From Mesostigma viride (lineage: Eukaryota; Streptophyta; Mesostigmatophyceae; Mesostigmatales; Mesostigmataceae): a stretch of DNA of 64,000 nucleotides. The stretch covers positions 1-64,000 of the forward strand of contig RPFO01000912.1 of NCBI GenBank assembly GCA_009746045.1, written 5' to 3'. Below, one piece after another: positions 29,451-41,228 of the stretch. Position numbers and translations under genes: made by a program. The first letter of the stretch is position 1. The number at the start of each line of letters is the position of its first letter. The notes beneath the pieces are model-generated. The model was not told the origin of the DNA. It did no database searches and was given only the letters and a program-made list of their open reading frames with translations.

Positions 29451-30966
29451 AGGTCCCGATAAAGGAACCTTCTACCCCTAAAACACAGTAGTACGTTGTC
29501 TCACTTTTAAACAAGAAGGTGGGCAGGCCGCAAAGAACTCTCTCTGAATCATGGTGCAGGCCCGACCGGCTGTGGGTGCCATACACCCACAAAGCGGACG
29601 TAGGTTGACACAAAGCGGATGTTATGAAGGTGAGGTGTGGTCAAGACATAGGCTGAGGCGCAAGCTAATTTGGCCACAATCAGCTGGGTCATGGCCATGG
29701 CCAGCTGATATTTGATTGAGTGCCAACACGTACATAAGTGATGTCAGTTCAATTTCCGCATCCTGGCAGTTGGCTTCCTCTACGTCGGGGGAGCCCGGGG
29801 GGGCTGCCACAAATTGCTTTTGACGTAAAGGTCCACGCGTACTCTGCAGCTGCAATGGGAAATATGGCTATGAGAACACTAGGCCTGCCTTACTGAGAGA
29901 AAGCATGCGCCCATCACTCACCCAGTCATCCCCTGATTATGAAGTATGAGGCCCCATACCAGCCCTGAGCCTTCATGGCAACCTGCGTCGATGGATGCGG
30001 TGCTAATCATGCACGCTATGACTGTCATAGCATACAAGGACTGGGTCGACAAGGCTGTATCTACGACCTCTTCTCGTTTCAGGATATGGAAATGATTTCG
30101 TGCTGGCTGACGCCCACTTGGAAGTTCACCCGCTAGATGGGTTACTGCTGAATATGGGGATGAAAGTGGATGTGGTGTTGCTATTCCTTGATCGAATTGA
30201 TGAGCTCGTTAGCGGTGTTACAGCTTCAACGAGGGCACCACGACGGCAGTCAGAAAATGCGCCTGGGTTTGGACACAGCATATTGGGGACCTTTCGACAG
30301 AGAGGGACGACCAGCCTTTTCGGCAAGGGATTGTACCCAAAAGACGCACGTGTAAGAAAACTGAGTTAAGGAATAGCGATAATCGCAAAATGTCCGCAGC
30401 TGAGATGAACACCCAATTAAAGTGCCGTGGGTATAACCCATACCACTCATTTGTAGCTACATGGGGGATCGAACGCAGGGACTTTGCCACAACTGATCTA
30501 AGTTAGGGGGAATTCCGAGCTATAAGAATCCCTGCTAGCCAACCGCAAAAAGGCCTTGCGCGGCAGGCATTGTTTGTTGTCAAGCCGTCGGATTTTGCAG
30601 ATTCTATGCACAAACACCATGCAGCACGGCTAATGGGCGCAGGAGTCCACTAGGTAATGGTCGCGTTGGTTGCAGCTAAGTTGCCGCCGACGGCTCCACT
30701 TAAAACCCGCATTTCGAGGAATTTGGGGAAAACAACCTCAATTCTAGCTTCTATGAAGCTCACGTGACAGCCTACGCGTAATCAAATTAATTGAGAAAGC
30801 CTGGGCCGTGCCCATCGGTTTTCGCCGTGCGTGTTTGAAGCGTGGTGCTCAAGATGTCGTTGCGATCGATGCCAACAGTCATCCAAAAACGTAATAGATA
30901 TATATATAAATTCCCGCCAATGGGGCCGTTGCTGCTGCTAGATGTAGCGAACGTGGCAAACGTGAA
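29451..30966. other. Host spacer, no gene recognised
   Basis: About 1.5 kb. Several short frames on both strands, none with a recognisable motif, repeat structure or splice signals strong enough to call. The sequence does not match the repeat families seen elsewhere in the window. Confidence 0.4.
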
Positions 30967-31049
30967 GTCTCCGTGATGTAGTGGTTATCATGTCTGCTTT
31001 ACATTTTAAAACACGCAGAAGGTCCCCAGTTCAAACCTGGGCGGGGACA
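30967..31049 (+). tRNA. tRNA-Val (anticodon UAC) with 10-nt intron
   Basis: Acceptor stem GTCTCCG pairs with CGGGGAC (one U-G wobble), discriminator A. The D arm contains the A-box-like TGATGTAGTGGTT. Anticodon stem TCTGC/GCAGA holds loop TTTACAC with anticodon TAC. The intron TTTTAAAACA (31004-31013) sits at the canonical place, between positions 37 and 38. T arm CCCAG-TTCAAAC-CTGGG. A T-run near 31088 could end Pol III transcription. Mature length 73 nt without CCA. All stems pair, so the gene looks functional. Confidence 0.88.
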
Positions 31050-31188
31050 GCAATCACGTCAAATTTTGCCTTTGCAAAATCCCTTATAAACTTTTTGCGG
31101 CCAGTCGAGCCTGGAATATGCATCCTGCCCTGACCTACTGATCCGGATGTATTTCTGTTTTGTAGATTTTTCACCAAGGTTTTCACTA

Positions 31189-31198
31189 TTTTTTAGTC
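31189..31198. repeat. Left 10-bp target-site duplication
   Basis: TTTTTTAGTC directly before the left arm; identical to 38946-38955 after the right arm. Confidence 0.8.
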
Positions 31199-33069
31199 GA
31201 GTAATGTTAAACATCAGATTCTGATTTCATCAGACGATGACAAAGGCTGGCATGACAAAGGCTGGCATGACAAAGGCTGGGCGCGGCGCTCGGGCGTAAC
31301 AGCGTTAAGGCAGGCCAGGCGCAGGCACGTAAAAACACGGGCGACGGGCCATGGGCCACGGGCCACGCGTCGGCCGTCGGCCCAGCCATTCCTGCATTTT
31401 AGGAACGTTGCCGGGCACAAAATTCAAATTCTGATGCGGCATGGCCGCGGCAGCTACCTGGCCCGGGCTGGCCGACGTTGGCATGGACGACTGTCAAGAA
31501 AGAGTTCATCTCGCTTGGGTAAGCTGCGGTTGTTTCGTCTGGGCGCTCTTCCCATTTTATTGCTAACGGGTCGATTTGCTTACCCAACGTTTTCCATCCA
31601 GGGCAGAAATGCCAGCGACTTTTCAGTCGGCCACTTCCATTTACCCACTTCGAGTCGTAACGTCATCAACGTTACCCTCTGTATTCCGGCCTGTCTCCTT
31701 CTATTTCGCAGGAACCCTTCGCTTCTGGTTGGCGTTCCTGCACTGCAGGCAGGCTGCAGTCTCTACCGCTGCATTTTTTTGTAAGTACTTCGGTTGGGAA
31801 GTTCGTCTAGCGTTTTTCCATCGACTGTCCTGCTTCCAAGCCAGGCCGCGTCTCTACACTGTGTTTCCGTCAGCAACGGGATGGAGGTCCGTTTTTTCAT
31901 GATCGGCAACCGTTTTGGTCGCGTCATTTTCAGCAACACGCAACTGCCTCTGCCTTACACGCTGCGCTTTGTCGTCCTTCCGTCGGTTCGGGAAAGCTTC
32001 TTACGTCTTTCAATTACATCATTACCGTCCAGGTAGTTTCTTACCATTTGCTTTCCGTCGGCAACGGGTCGGGAGCATATACAGTGGGTCATTACCCGCA
32101 ATGCAGCTTCCCCCCTGTTTTCCCCACAGGCTCTCCCTGTATTTCCTTGGGGAACATCTTTGGATTAGCTCCCGTGCATCAAACGTGCATCAAGAACACA
32201 TTTTTAAGGGAGACTTTGGCTGTTCGTGGGATGGGAAGCCCTACTGTGCCCATGTTTTCCACTGTTTGATCTTGGCTGCATACCCCTGGCACGTGTCACC
32301 CACCTGACTTTTGCTAGTAGTTGCTGGATTTTTTCTTCTAGCAGGTGCTGCGTGCTGGTGATTGTCATTACGGTCGCCATTGCTTGCCAGTAATTGATAG
32401 TTGCTTGATATGGTCAGCATCACGGCCAAGCCTACGCTCAGATCCTGCTTGGAATTTGTGGCGGGCGTTTTCTGTATTGGATGAACGCCAGTTTCTGTTA
32501 CGGTGTGATTGTGTATAGGAACAAGCTTGAAGCAACAGCACACGATGCATATTCATACTCATATACATGCGCTTAATGTGAACGGTGTAGCCTAGGGCGA
32601 AGGGCGTTGGTTTACACGACGACGTATTCAAAGTATAACTTCTGTAAACAAGTATCCATCTGCGTGGGTTAATTCATTTTGGCAGCCATGCATGTGCACA
32701 AGAGTACCAATTAATTATTCCTACACTAGGGGTCGATGTATTTAGCATTCACTTTGGCATTTACTGCGGCAATGCCATTACTCCGTGGCTCCCCAATGGG
32801 ACATGTTCTGTGTCTTGTTGTGTTGACAGCGTGTAATAAGTGTTGCAACGTACTAGGCAAGGGTTTAGGGTCCAAACTGTGAGGGGCAGCACATTGAAAC
32901 CAAGAATCATTTAGCACTCACAGTTAGGTGTCGCCATGATTCGGAGAACTTGTTGTGGCCTGACCACTTGAGGCAGTGAGACAAGGTTGGATGCCCTCCC
33001 AATCAGTTTCTAGGGGTTGAAGGTTGTTTTATTGCCACCCATGTGACGCAATATACGTGCGCTTGATGA

Positions 33070-34303
33070 TGGAGGGATGGATGGATGGATGGATGCATGG
33101 ATGCATGGATGCATGGATGCATGGATGCATGGATGCATGGATGCATGGATGCATGGATGCATGGATGCATGGATGCATGGATGCATGGATGCATGGATGC
33201 ATGGATGCATGGATGCATGGATGCATGGATGCATGGATGCATGGATGCATGGATGCATGGATGCATGGATGCATGGATGCATGGATGCATGGATGCATGG
33301 ATGCATGGATGCATGGATGCATGGATGCATGGATGCATGGATGCATGGATGCATGGATGCATGGATGCATGGATGCATGGATGCATGGATGCATGGATGC
33401 ATGGATGCATGGATGCATGGATGCATGGATGCATGGATGCATGGATGCATGGATGCATGGATGCATGGATGCATGGATGCATGGATGCATGGATGCATGG
33501 ATGCATGGATGCATGGATGCATGGATGCATGGATGCATGGATGCATGGATGCATGGATGCATGGATGCATGGATGCATGGATGCATGGATGCATGGATGC
33601 ATGGATGCATGGATGCATGGATGCATGGATGCATGGATGCATGGATGCATGGAGGCATGGAGGCATGGATGCATGGAGGCATGGAGGCATGGAGGCATGG
33701 AGGCATGGATGCATGGATGGAGGCATAGAGGCATGGAGGCATGGAGGCATGGAGGCATGGAGGCATGGAGGCATGGAGGCATGGAGGCATGGAGGCATGG
33801 AGGCATGGAGGCATGGAGGCATGGAGGCATGGAGGCATGGAGGCATGGAGGCATGGAGGCATGGAGGCATGGAGGCATGGAGGCATGGAGGCATGGAGGC
33901 ATGGATGTATGGAGGCATGGAGGCATGGAGGCATGGAGGCATGGAGGCATGGAGGCATGGAGGCATGGAGGCATGGAGGCATGGAGGCATGGAGGCATGG
34001 AGGCATGGATGTATGGATGCATGGATGGATGATTGGCTAACAAAGTAATTGCTTGCATGGAGGCATGGAGGCATGGAGGCATGGAGGCATGGAGGCATGG
34101 AGGCATGGAGGCATGGAGGCATGGAGGCATGGAGGCATGGAGGCATGGAGGCATGGAGGCATGGAGGCATGGATGTATGGAGGCATGGAGGCATGGAGGC
34201 ATGGAGGCATGGAGGCATGGAGGCATGGAGGCATGGAGGCATGGAGGCATGGATGTATGGATGCATGGATGGATGATTGGCTAACAAAGTAATTGCTTGC
34301 GTG
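33070..34303. repeat. Octanucleotide arrays (GGATGCAT)n and (GGAGGCAT)n
   Basis: About 580 bp of GGATGCAT units pass into GGAGGCAT units near 33650. A 240-bp block ending GATTGGCTAACAAAGTAATTG (about 34027-34050 and 34269-34292) is present twice in tandem. The unit length of eight keeps all frames open, so long Met/His/Cys/Trp-repeat frames here are artefacts. Confidence 0.9.
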
Positions 34304-36570
34304 TCGTGCGCATGGGCATGTTAGTCCTCCTTGCCTCCCTATGAAACTAAGGGTTGAGAAAGCAGGCTTGGGCTCAGTGGCTACAATATTGTAGTGGCAT
34401 GCACACACGGGCTGTTGGGAGCCACGGGGAAGAGAATATGAGAAATCGGGTTAGCCAGCGCTTCCATTGCCAATTTTTAGCCATCCACTAAGCTGCCGTT
34501 TAGAATGGTAGGTACTTTTACACACTTTATACAGACGTCCACTTAAGCTAAATTTGGACTCATTGAGCTCTGAGACATCATGGTGGTGCCGGTGCCATTG
34601 GTGCACCTAGAGCAGGTGTAGTTTACACCCTACCCTTGCAGGAAGTAGCCCAGAATGTATTAAAGGCCATATCAAGGAGACAACCAGATGCCCCTTCTCA
34701 GGCTACGAGCCACATGTACTCCCAATGTAAACGTGTTCCTACTTAATTACTTAATTAATTAATGCCCCTTGTCAGGGATATGTGCTACATGTGCTCCCAA
34801 TGGAGATGTATTCTAATTTAATTTAATCCCTGAGAAGGGGCATATGGTTTTTAATACATTCTAGGCGACAAATTCTGCAGGAAGATTGTCAAGGCTACAC
34901 GCCCGACCCTGTGGGCAAGCCACCTCCCCCCAAGAGGAGGAGGCGTTTTGATGAGTAGTGTAGTTAGGATTTTTTCTAGACTAAATAGATTAGTGTTAGG
35001 TTAGTTCGTTTTGATGAGTAGCGTAGATAGGGTTTTCTAGACTAGATATAGCTTAGAGTTAGGTTAGCTCGATTACGTGGCTTCCTCCACTCTACCCATC
35101 CAACCTGGAATATTAAAATTAAATTATAACATGCCTCCGTTGTCATGTAGCACATATTCCTTGATGGATGGTGGAGTGGGAAGTGCCGTGTAATCTAACT
35201 AACCTAACTCTAGTCTATCTAGTCTAGAAAAATCCTAACTACCCTACTCATCAAAACGCCTCCTCTTGGGGGGAGGTGGCTTGCCCACAGGGTCGGCGTG
35301 TGAGCCTTGACAATCTTCTGCCACCGCGTCTTGTTCTGCATGGCATGCAGTCCAAAGAAGGGAGAGAGTGGACCTCGAATATGTGCTGCATGATCTCCCA
35401 ACGGAGGCATGTTATAATTTAATTTAATTTGTTTTTGTGCACACTAAAATCTGTGGCCAACTCAATTTGATCAATGCAAGCTATGGTGAGTAAATTTAAT
35501 GAAGTAATTAATTATGGCCAGTGCCTTTATCGGCAAGTCAATTTGTAATTGGATCATTTACATGCATCAGAATTTACATGCAGTTTCGGTGAGAAGACGC
35601 AAAAAGGGTGGCATCAACCGTGGGTGCATGAAAACCAGTGTGCAAAGAATAAGAGCACAACATTATGACTGATTACCCCCCACCTGCAAGTGGTAGCTAA
35701 GGATGTGTTAGAGCCCATATGCCCTCTCAGGGCTATGTGTTACTTAAGCTCCCAACGGAGATATGTTGTTAATTAATTGATTAATAAATTCAGACTTATG
35801 GCAGATGGTAAATGATTAATCATTGTTTGGACACATGCTCACGTGACACAATTGCGTGTAAATTCATGATTCAATTATTTAATGCTCCCATAAATACATA
35901 CATTCATTAATTAATGAATAGACATAAATCCATTAACCATTGCATGAAAAAGTCTTCTTGTAACCTATACAATCCTACACTAGATGCATTGCCGGCCTCG
36001 ACAACCTGGAGGCATGGCAAGTCGATATGGAATGAATGGAAGGGAGATCTCGCACAACAAGGAACAAAACTTGAGTAGTCTATGCAAACCAACATAACCA
36101 GTCAATAAAATTACCATTTACTGCACCAACATTGGTTTGCCCAAACAGGCATCTGCCTCTTGCCACACATGTAACCCCACCGGCCAAAGACATGTCTGAG
36201 TGCCAGATCCTTGCCCACCCCCCGCCCACAACATCAACTGTCTTACTAGGTGATCTCAACAAATGTCATCAAGCAAAAAAAAAAAAAATTGGTGTTCACC
36301 ATGGCGTGAGTGTCGCCCAATGGAGGATCATGGCAGGTGTTTCTTGAATCCATAATGGCCAAATCATAACATAAGTGAGGTGTCCGGATTCTCCCGATTT
36401 CTGGCCTGCGCTGGTTGTCTCCTTGATAAGTGAGGTATCACACAATATTGATATTACATCCAACAAAAAATGACAGAATGAGAAAAGCTAGAAATGATCG
36501 TGATGAGTGGTTGTCGCTAGCGATCAACTATGTGAACGTGTTCTGGGAGGAGTATGTTGCAGTCGTAAAG
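34304..36570. other. Core of the MULE-type element: spacer with retroposon tails
   Basis: No gene recognised. Contains a truncated type-II retroposon end at about 34568-34770, a LINE-B 3' end on plus (about 34870-35107, ending PPPKRRRRFDE then UTR and tail), an inverted LINE-B 3' end (about 35110-35260), another type-II end at about 35675-35775 with CTCC-CAAC-GGAG, an A14 run near 36276, and a minus-oriented copy of a dispersed repeat at 36381-36427. Confidence 0.5.
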
Positions 36571-37074
36571 TATCCATCCATGCCTCCATGCCTCCATGCC
36601 TCCATGCCTCCATGCCTCCATGCCTCCATGCCTCCATGCCTCCATGCCTCCATGCCTCCATGCCTCCATGCCTCCATGCCTCCATGCCTCCATCCATGCA
36701 TCCATCCATCCATGCATCCATCCATCCATGCATCCATGCATCCATGCATCCATGCATCCATGCATCCATGCATCCATGCATCCATGCATCCATGCATCCA
36801 TGCATCCATGCATCCATGCATCCATGCATCCATGCATCCATGCATCCATGCATCCATGCATCCATGCATCCATGCATCCATGCATCCATGCATCCATGCA
36901 TCCATGCATCCATGCATCCATGCATCCATCCCTCCCTCCCTCCCTCCCTCCCTCCCTCCCTCCCTCCCTCCCTCCCTCCCTCCCTCCTCCCTCCTCCCTC
37001 CCTCCCTCCCTCCCTCCCTCCCTCCCTCCTCCCTCCCTCCCTCCCTCCCTCCCTCCCTCCATCCATCCATTCAC
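36571..37074. repeat. Inverted octanucleotide array and (CCTC)n array
   Basis: CATGCCTC units (to about 36690), then CATGCATC units (to about 36925), then (CCTC)n to about 37060. It mirrors the left array in the opposite orientation but with different copy numbers, next to the right arm. Confidence 0.9.
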
Positions 37075-38945
37075 TCATCAAGCGCACGTATATTGCGTCA
37101 CATGGGTGGCAATAAAACAACCTTCAACCCCTAGAAACTGATTGGGAGGGCATCCAACCTTGTCTCACTGCCTCAAGTGGTCAGGCCACAACAAGTTCTC
37201 CGAATCATGGCGACACCTAACTGTGAGTGCTAAATGATTCTTGGTTTCAATGTGCTGCCCCTCACAGTTTGGACCCTAAACCCTTGCCTAGTACGTTGCA
37301 ACACTTATTACACGCTGTCAACACAACAAGACACAGAACATGTCCCATTGGGGAGCCACGGAGTAATGGCATTGCCGCAGTAAATGCCAAAGTGAATGCT
37401 AAATACATCGACCCCTAGTGTAGGAATAATTAATTGGTACTCTTGTGCACATGCATGGCTGCCAAAATGAATTAACCCACGCAGATGGATACTTGTTTAC
37501 AGAAGTTATACTTTGAATACGTCGTCGTGTAAACCAACGCCCTTCGCCCTAGGCTACACCGTTCACATTAAGCGCATGTATATGAGTATGAATATGCATC
37601 GTGTGCTGTTGCTTCAAGCTTGTTCCTATACACAATCACACCGTAACAGAAACTGGCGTTCATCCAATACAGAAAACGCCCGCCACAAATTCCAAGCAGG
37701 ATCTGAGCGTAGGCTTGGCCGTGATGCTGACCATATCAAGCAACTATCAATTACTGGCAAGCAATGGCGACCGTAATGACAATCACCAGCACGCAGCACC
37801 TGCTAGAAGAAAAAATCCAGCAACTACTAGCAAAAGTCAGGTGGGTGACACGTGCCAGGGGTATGCAGCCAAGATCAAACAGTGGAAAACATGGGCACAG
37901 TAGGGCTTCCCATCCCACGAACAGCCAAAGTCTCCCTTAAAAATGTGTTCTTGATGCACGTTTGATGCACGGGAGCTAATCCAAAGATGTTCCCCAAGGA
38001 AATACAGGGAGAGCCTGTGGGGAAAACAGGGGGGAAGCTGCATTGCGGGTAATGACCCACTGTATATGCTCCCGACCCGTTGCCGACGGAAAGCAAATGG
38101 TAAGAAACTACCTGGACGGTAATGATGTAATTGAAAGACGTAAGAAGCTTTCCCGAACCGACGGAAGGACGACAAAGCGCAGCGTGTAAGGCAGAGGCAG
38201 TTGCGTGTTGCTGAAAATGACGCGACCAAAACGGTTGCCGATCATGAAAAAACGGACCTCCATCCCGTTGCTGACGGAAACACAGTGTAGAGACGCGGCC
38301 TGGCTTGGAAGCAGGACAGTCGATGGAAAAACGCTAGACGAACTTCCCAACCGAAGTACTTACAAAAAAATGCAGCGGTAGAGACTGCAGCCTGCCTGCA
38401 GTGCAGGAACGCCAACCAGAAGCGAAGGGTTCCTGCGAAATAGAAGGAGACAGGCCGGAATACAGAGGGTAACGTTGATGACGTTACGACTCGAAGTGGG
38501 TAAATGGAAGTGGCCGACTGAAAAGTCGCTGGCATTTCTGCCCTGGATGGAAAACGTTGGGTAAGCAAATCGACCCGTTAGCAATAAAATGGGAAGAGCG
38601 CCCAGACGAAACAACCGCAGCTTACCCAAGCGAGATGAACTCTTTCTTGACAGTCGTCCATGCCAACGTCGGCCAGCCCGGGCCAGGTAGCTGCCGCGGC
38701 CATGCCGCATCAGAATTTGAATTTTGTGCCCGGCAACGTTCCTAAAATGCAGGAATGGCTGGGCCGACGGCCGACGCGTGGCCCGTGGCCCATGGCCCGT
38801 CGCCCGTGTTTTTACGTGCCTGCGCCTGGCCTGCCTTAACGCTGTTACGCCCGAGCGCCGCGCCCAGCCTTTGTCATGCCAGCCTTTGTCATGCCAGCCT
38901 TTGTCATCGTCTGATGAAATCAGAATCTGATGTTTAACATTACTC

Positions 38946-38955
38946 TTTTTTAGTC
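38946..38955. repeat. Right 10-bp target-site duplication
   Basis: TTTTTTAGTC directly after the right arm; matches 31189-31198. Confidence 0.8.
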
Positions 38956-39817
38956 CGCGTCCGGCCTGGGTGCTCTGTCCAATCAGCGCACATCTCTAGA
39001 ATAACGGGTCTCCGGATGTGCTACTGTACAGCACGTTACCAAGGGATCCAAACTGCAACAACCTCCAAATGTGTTATAAGTTGGCGGTACTACTGTAGCG
39101 GCGTGGGATTCAACTCAATAACTAAATAACTGTAACGATATCTTACAAGCGATCCACGTTGTGATCTCCCCGTCGCGGTCAACGCGTTGATCGCGTAGTG
39201 AACACCTGTGAACACACCGCTTTCTGAATTCTGAGCTCACAGCCACAACAGCTGGTATATCCGCTGACAGCTGAAAAAGCGATGTTTGCCGCTGACGCCT
39301 GACAGCCATGCTTACCGCAAACTTGGAAGTGAGTTTCGCAAGCACCGACCACCAGCCTTGCACGGGGACAGATATTGTCAATAACGCTGACGGATATTGT
39401 TGAAGGACGCGGGCGGATGGAAATAGATTTGACGTTCAGGGCTTTGCGTTTGCTGGTTTTGGGTTCCCGAAATTGCCGCTCAGGCTATAGTAGCTTTCCA
39501 CGTGGCCACAAACTTGGCGGTTGCGGCAGTACTTCAGCTGCTCAGGCGCGCCGCAATCCCAGTCTGCTTGCGTTTCCCGTGCGAATCTGCCCTCCTCGCG
39601 TTACCCTGGCACGGTCGCTGTCCTCAACTGCTCGTCATCGCATTCGGTCATCATGAGCCCACAATCCGGAACAAAATTTCCACGTCACTTATTGGGTACA
39701 TGAACACGCGGGAGCTGCAGCACAGCCCACACACGATTAGTGCCGCCGAGCCGGCGAGCACGCCGCGGCCTTCGGTGGGGTAAGGCGCAACTTTCTTTTT
39801 CTTTTTGGCTTTAGCCT
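38956..39817. other. Host spacer upstream of the winged-helix protein gene
   Basis: No gene called. Short open frames at 39375-39783 lack motifs. A pyrimidine-rich stretch ending in AG lies just before the ATG at 39818, so a 5' UTR intron is possible. Confidence 0.35.
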
Positions 39818-41228
39818 ATGGCTACTGGGACGTGCCATCACGGCTTCGGCGCCATGTTGAAAGAATTCCCAATAGGCGCTCTTGCGCTTGTTGCTAGGCT
39901 GGAGCGGCTCCTGGTGATGATCGTTCACCTTTTTTCCATTTTCGCCACGAATTTGGCATTTGGTCTCCATCTGCATCAGCGGCCTGCGCAGGTTGTCACA
40001 AGGAGAAAGCGTTCGTTGTCCGCGGCTTCCCTGTCTCAGTTGGCGGATGCTATCACAGCAATTCCGACGTCGTCGAATCCGGAAGAAGTAGCGCTTGTCG
40101 GACAGCAGTCGTCGGTGTGCCAAGAGTCGGCGCCGCCTTCCGCAGCACTGGTGGGTATTGAAGATGACAAAGTGCCTGCCGGCCAGGAAGTGAAGCCAGC
40201 CGAGGGGATTTGGCGCCCGCATAAACGCCAGGGCGAGAGTTTCGACTTCGGACGCCGGAGCAGGTCTTCTGGGCGCCGCAGCGAGGAGGCACCACGAAGT
40301 ATAGGGGTGCGCAAGACTTTCGCACGCTGGGACCCGCATCCCGAGCTGGAACCCGAATGGCGTCGTTCTGAAGGGGCGGAGGAGAAGAAGGAGGAGAAAA
40401 AGGAGGAGAAGAAGGAAGAGAGGAAGGAAGAGAGGAAAGAGGAGAGGAGGCCATTTTCTCGGCCTCAGCCTATCGGCCCCACCGCGTCTGGCCGGGCGTG
40501 GAACCGACATCCCAGGTCCAGCCACGAAGGCACCGAGCACGAGTCTAATTGGAGGGCGTCCAGCGGCCGCTCCTTGCCGACTGAAAGTTGCTGGCGTTCC
40601 TCAATCGTCGAGGAGCGACCCGCTGCCCCTGCATCGTCCGATGTTCTCACCCCTCACCAAGCGTTCCAGGCCGCAAGCGAGGTCGCCAACCCCTACCGTG
40701 TGCTGGCAAGCAACACGGACAAGTCGCACTCGCACAACAGCCGCCGCAGCCCCCCCCGCTCGCGCGCATCCACCTCCCCCTCGCGCTCGCCGGAGGCGCA
40801 GCTGCGCCGTGCCTTGATGCAGCACGATGGCTTTCTGCCCATCACTGACGCGTCCAAGCCAGAGAAGGTGAGATCCTGGATAGGATTGTTAAAGAAAAAA
40901 TCGCGTTTTTTACTTCTTTTTAAATAGAAATTTGATTACTAGCTTAGATTCTTTGTCCATAGTTGTTTCATAGGGCATGCATTGCTTGGTAGAAGCCAGT
41001 GGCTATCTGGTTGCCATGCCATGCCCGCTGCCTCTTTTATCGCTGATATCGGCATGCTGTCGCGTGCAATCCATCCACCCCTTAACCCTTCCCCATCAAC
41101 AGGTGCGCGAGGAGCTGCACATGTCCAAGACATGCTTCAAGAAGACGGTCGGCAAGATGTACCTGTCGGGGGAGGTGCGCCTCTCGGCCGAGGGTGTGCG
41201 CCTCGTGGTGCCCAGCCGGTCGCACTAG
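39818..41228 (+). CDS. Protein with RS-like region and C-terminal CvfB/YitL-type winged helix (two exons)
   Basis: Exon 1 39818-40867 and exon 2 41103-41228, joined by a 235-nt intron (GTGAGA start, CAACAG end), phase 0 on both sides, giving 391 residues. Across the junction the protein reads ALMQHDGFLPITDASKPE then VREELHMSKTCFKKTVGKMY, matching the C-terminal winged-helix segment of the CvfB/YitL family (DGFLP..D.S.PE.I...L.MSKK.FKK..G.LY), which in bacteria follows S1 domains and contacts RNA or ribosomes. Before it lie a Glu/Lys-rich run (about 190-210) and an SR-like stretch (NSRRSPPRSRASTSPSRS). No S1 domain is seen. The N-terminal 60 residues are hydrophobic and may be mis-called or a targeting signal. 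Upstream exons may exist. Confidence 0.6.

Larger units (their letters stand above)
31199..38945. mobile_element. Mutator-like (MULE-type) element with 1.87-kb terminal inverted repeats
   Basis: The arms 31199-33069 and 37075-38945 are inverted copies that look identical wherever compared (coordinate x pairs with 70144 minus x). The element is flanked by the direct repeat TTTTTTAGTC at 31189-31198 and 38946-38955. Ends start GAGTAATGTTAAACATCAG, with three tandem copies of TGACAAAGGCTGGCA close to each end. Long inverted repeats plus a 9-11-bp TSD and a terminal G fit Mutator-like elements. No transposase was seen; the 4-kb core is octanucleotide arrays, truncated retroposons and spacer. Near-identity of arms suggests a recent insertion or ongoing arm correction. 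Frames inside the arms are mirror pairs with no recognisable domain. Confidence 0.75.

Noticed and set aside
31207-32543. Pairs of frames with identical proteins on left and right arms of the MULE-type element
   Set aside because: They are mirrored because the arms are inverted copies. They show no motif, and frames overlap on both strands, so coding is not supported.
33003-34292. Very long frames (up to 425 codons) of Met-His-Pro-Cys or Met-Asp-Ala-Trp repeats on both strands
   Set aside because: They are translations of an 8-bp tandem repeat, which keeps every frame open. No start context, non-repeat domain or splice signal supports a protein.
36517-37141. Similar repeat frames with Gly-Arg-Glu-Gly or Pro-Ser-Leu-Pro runs
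   Set aside because: Same artefact from the inverted octanucleotide and CCTC arrays.
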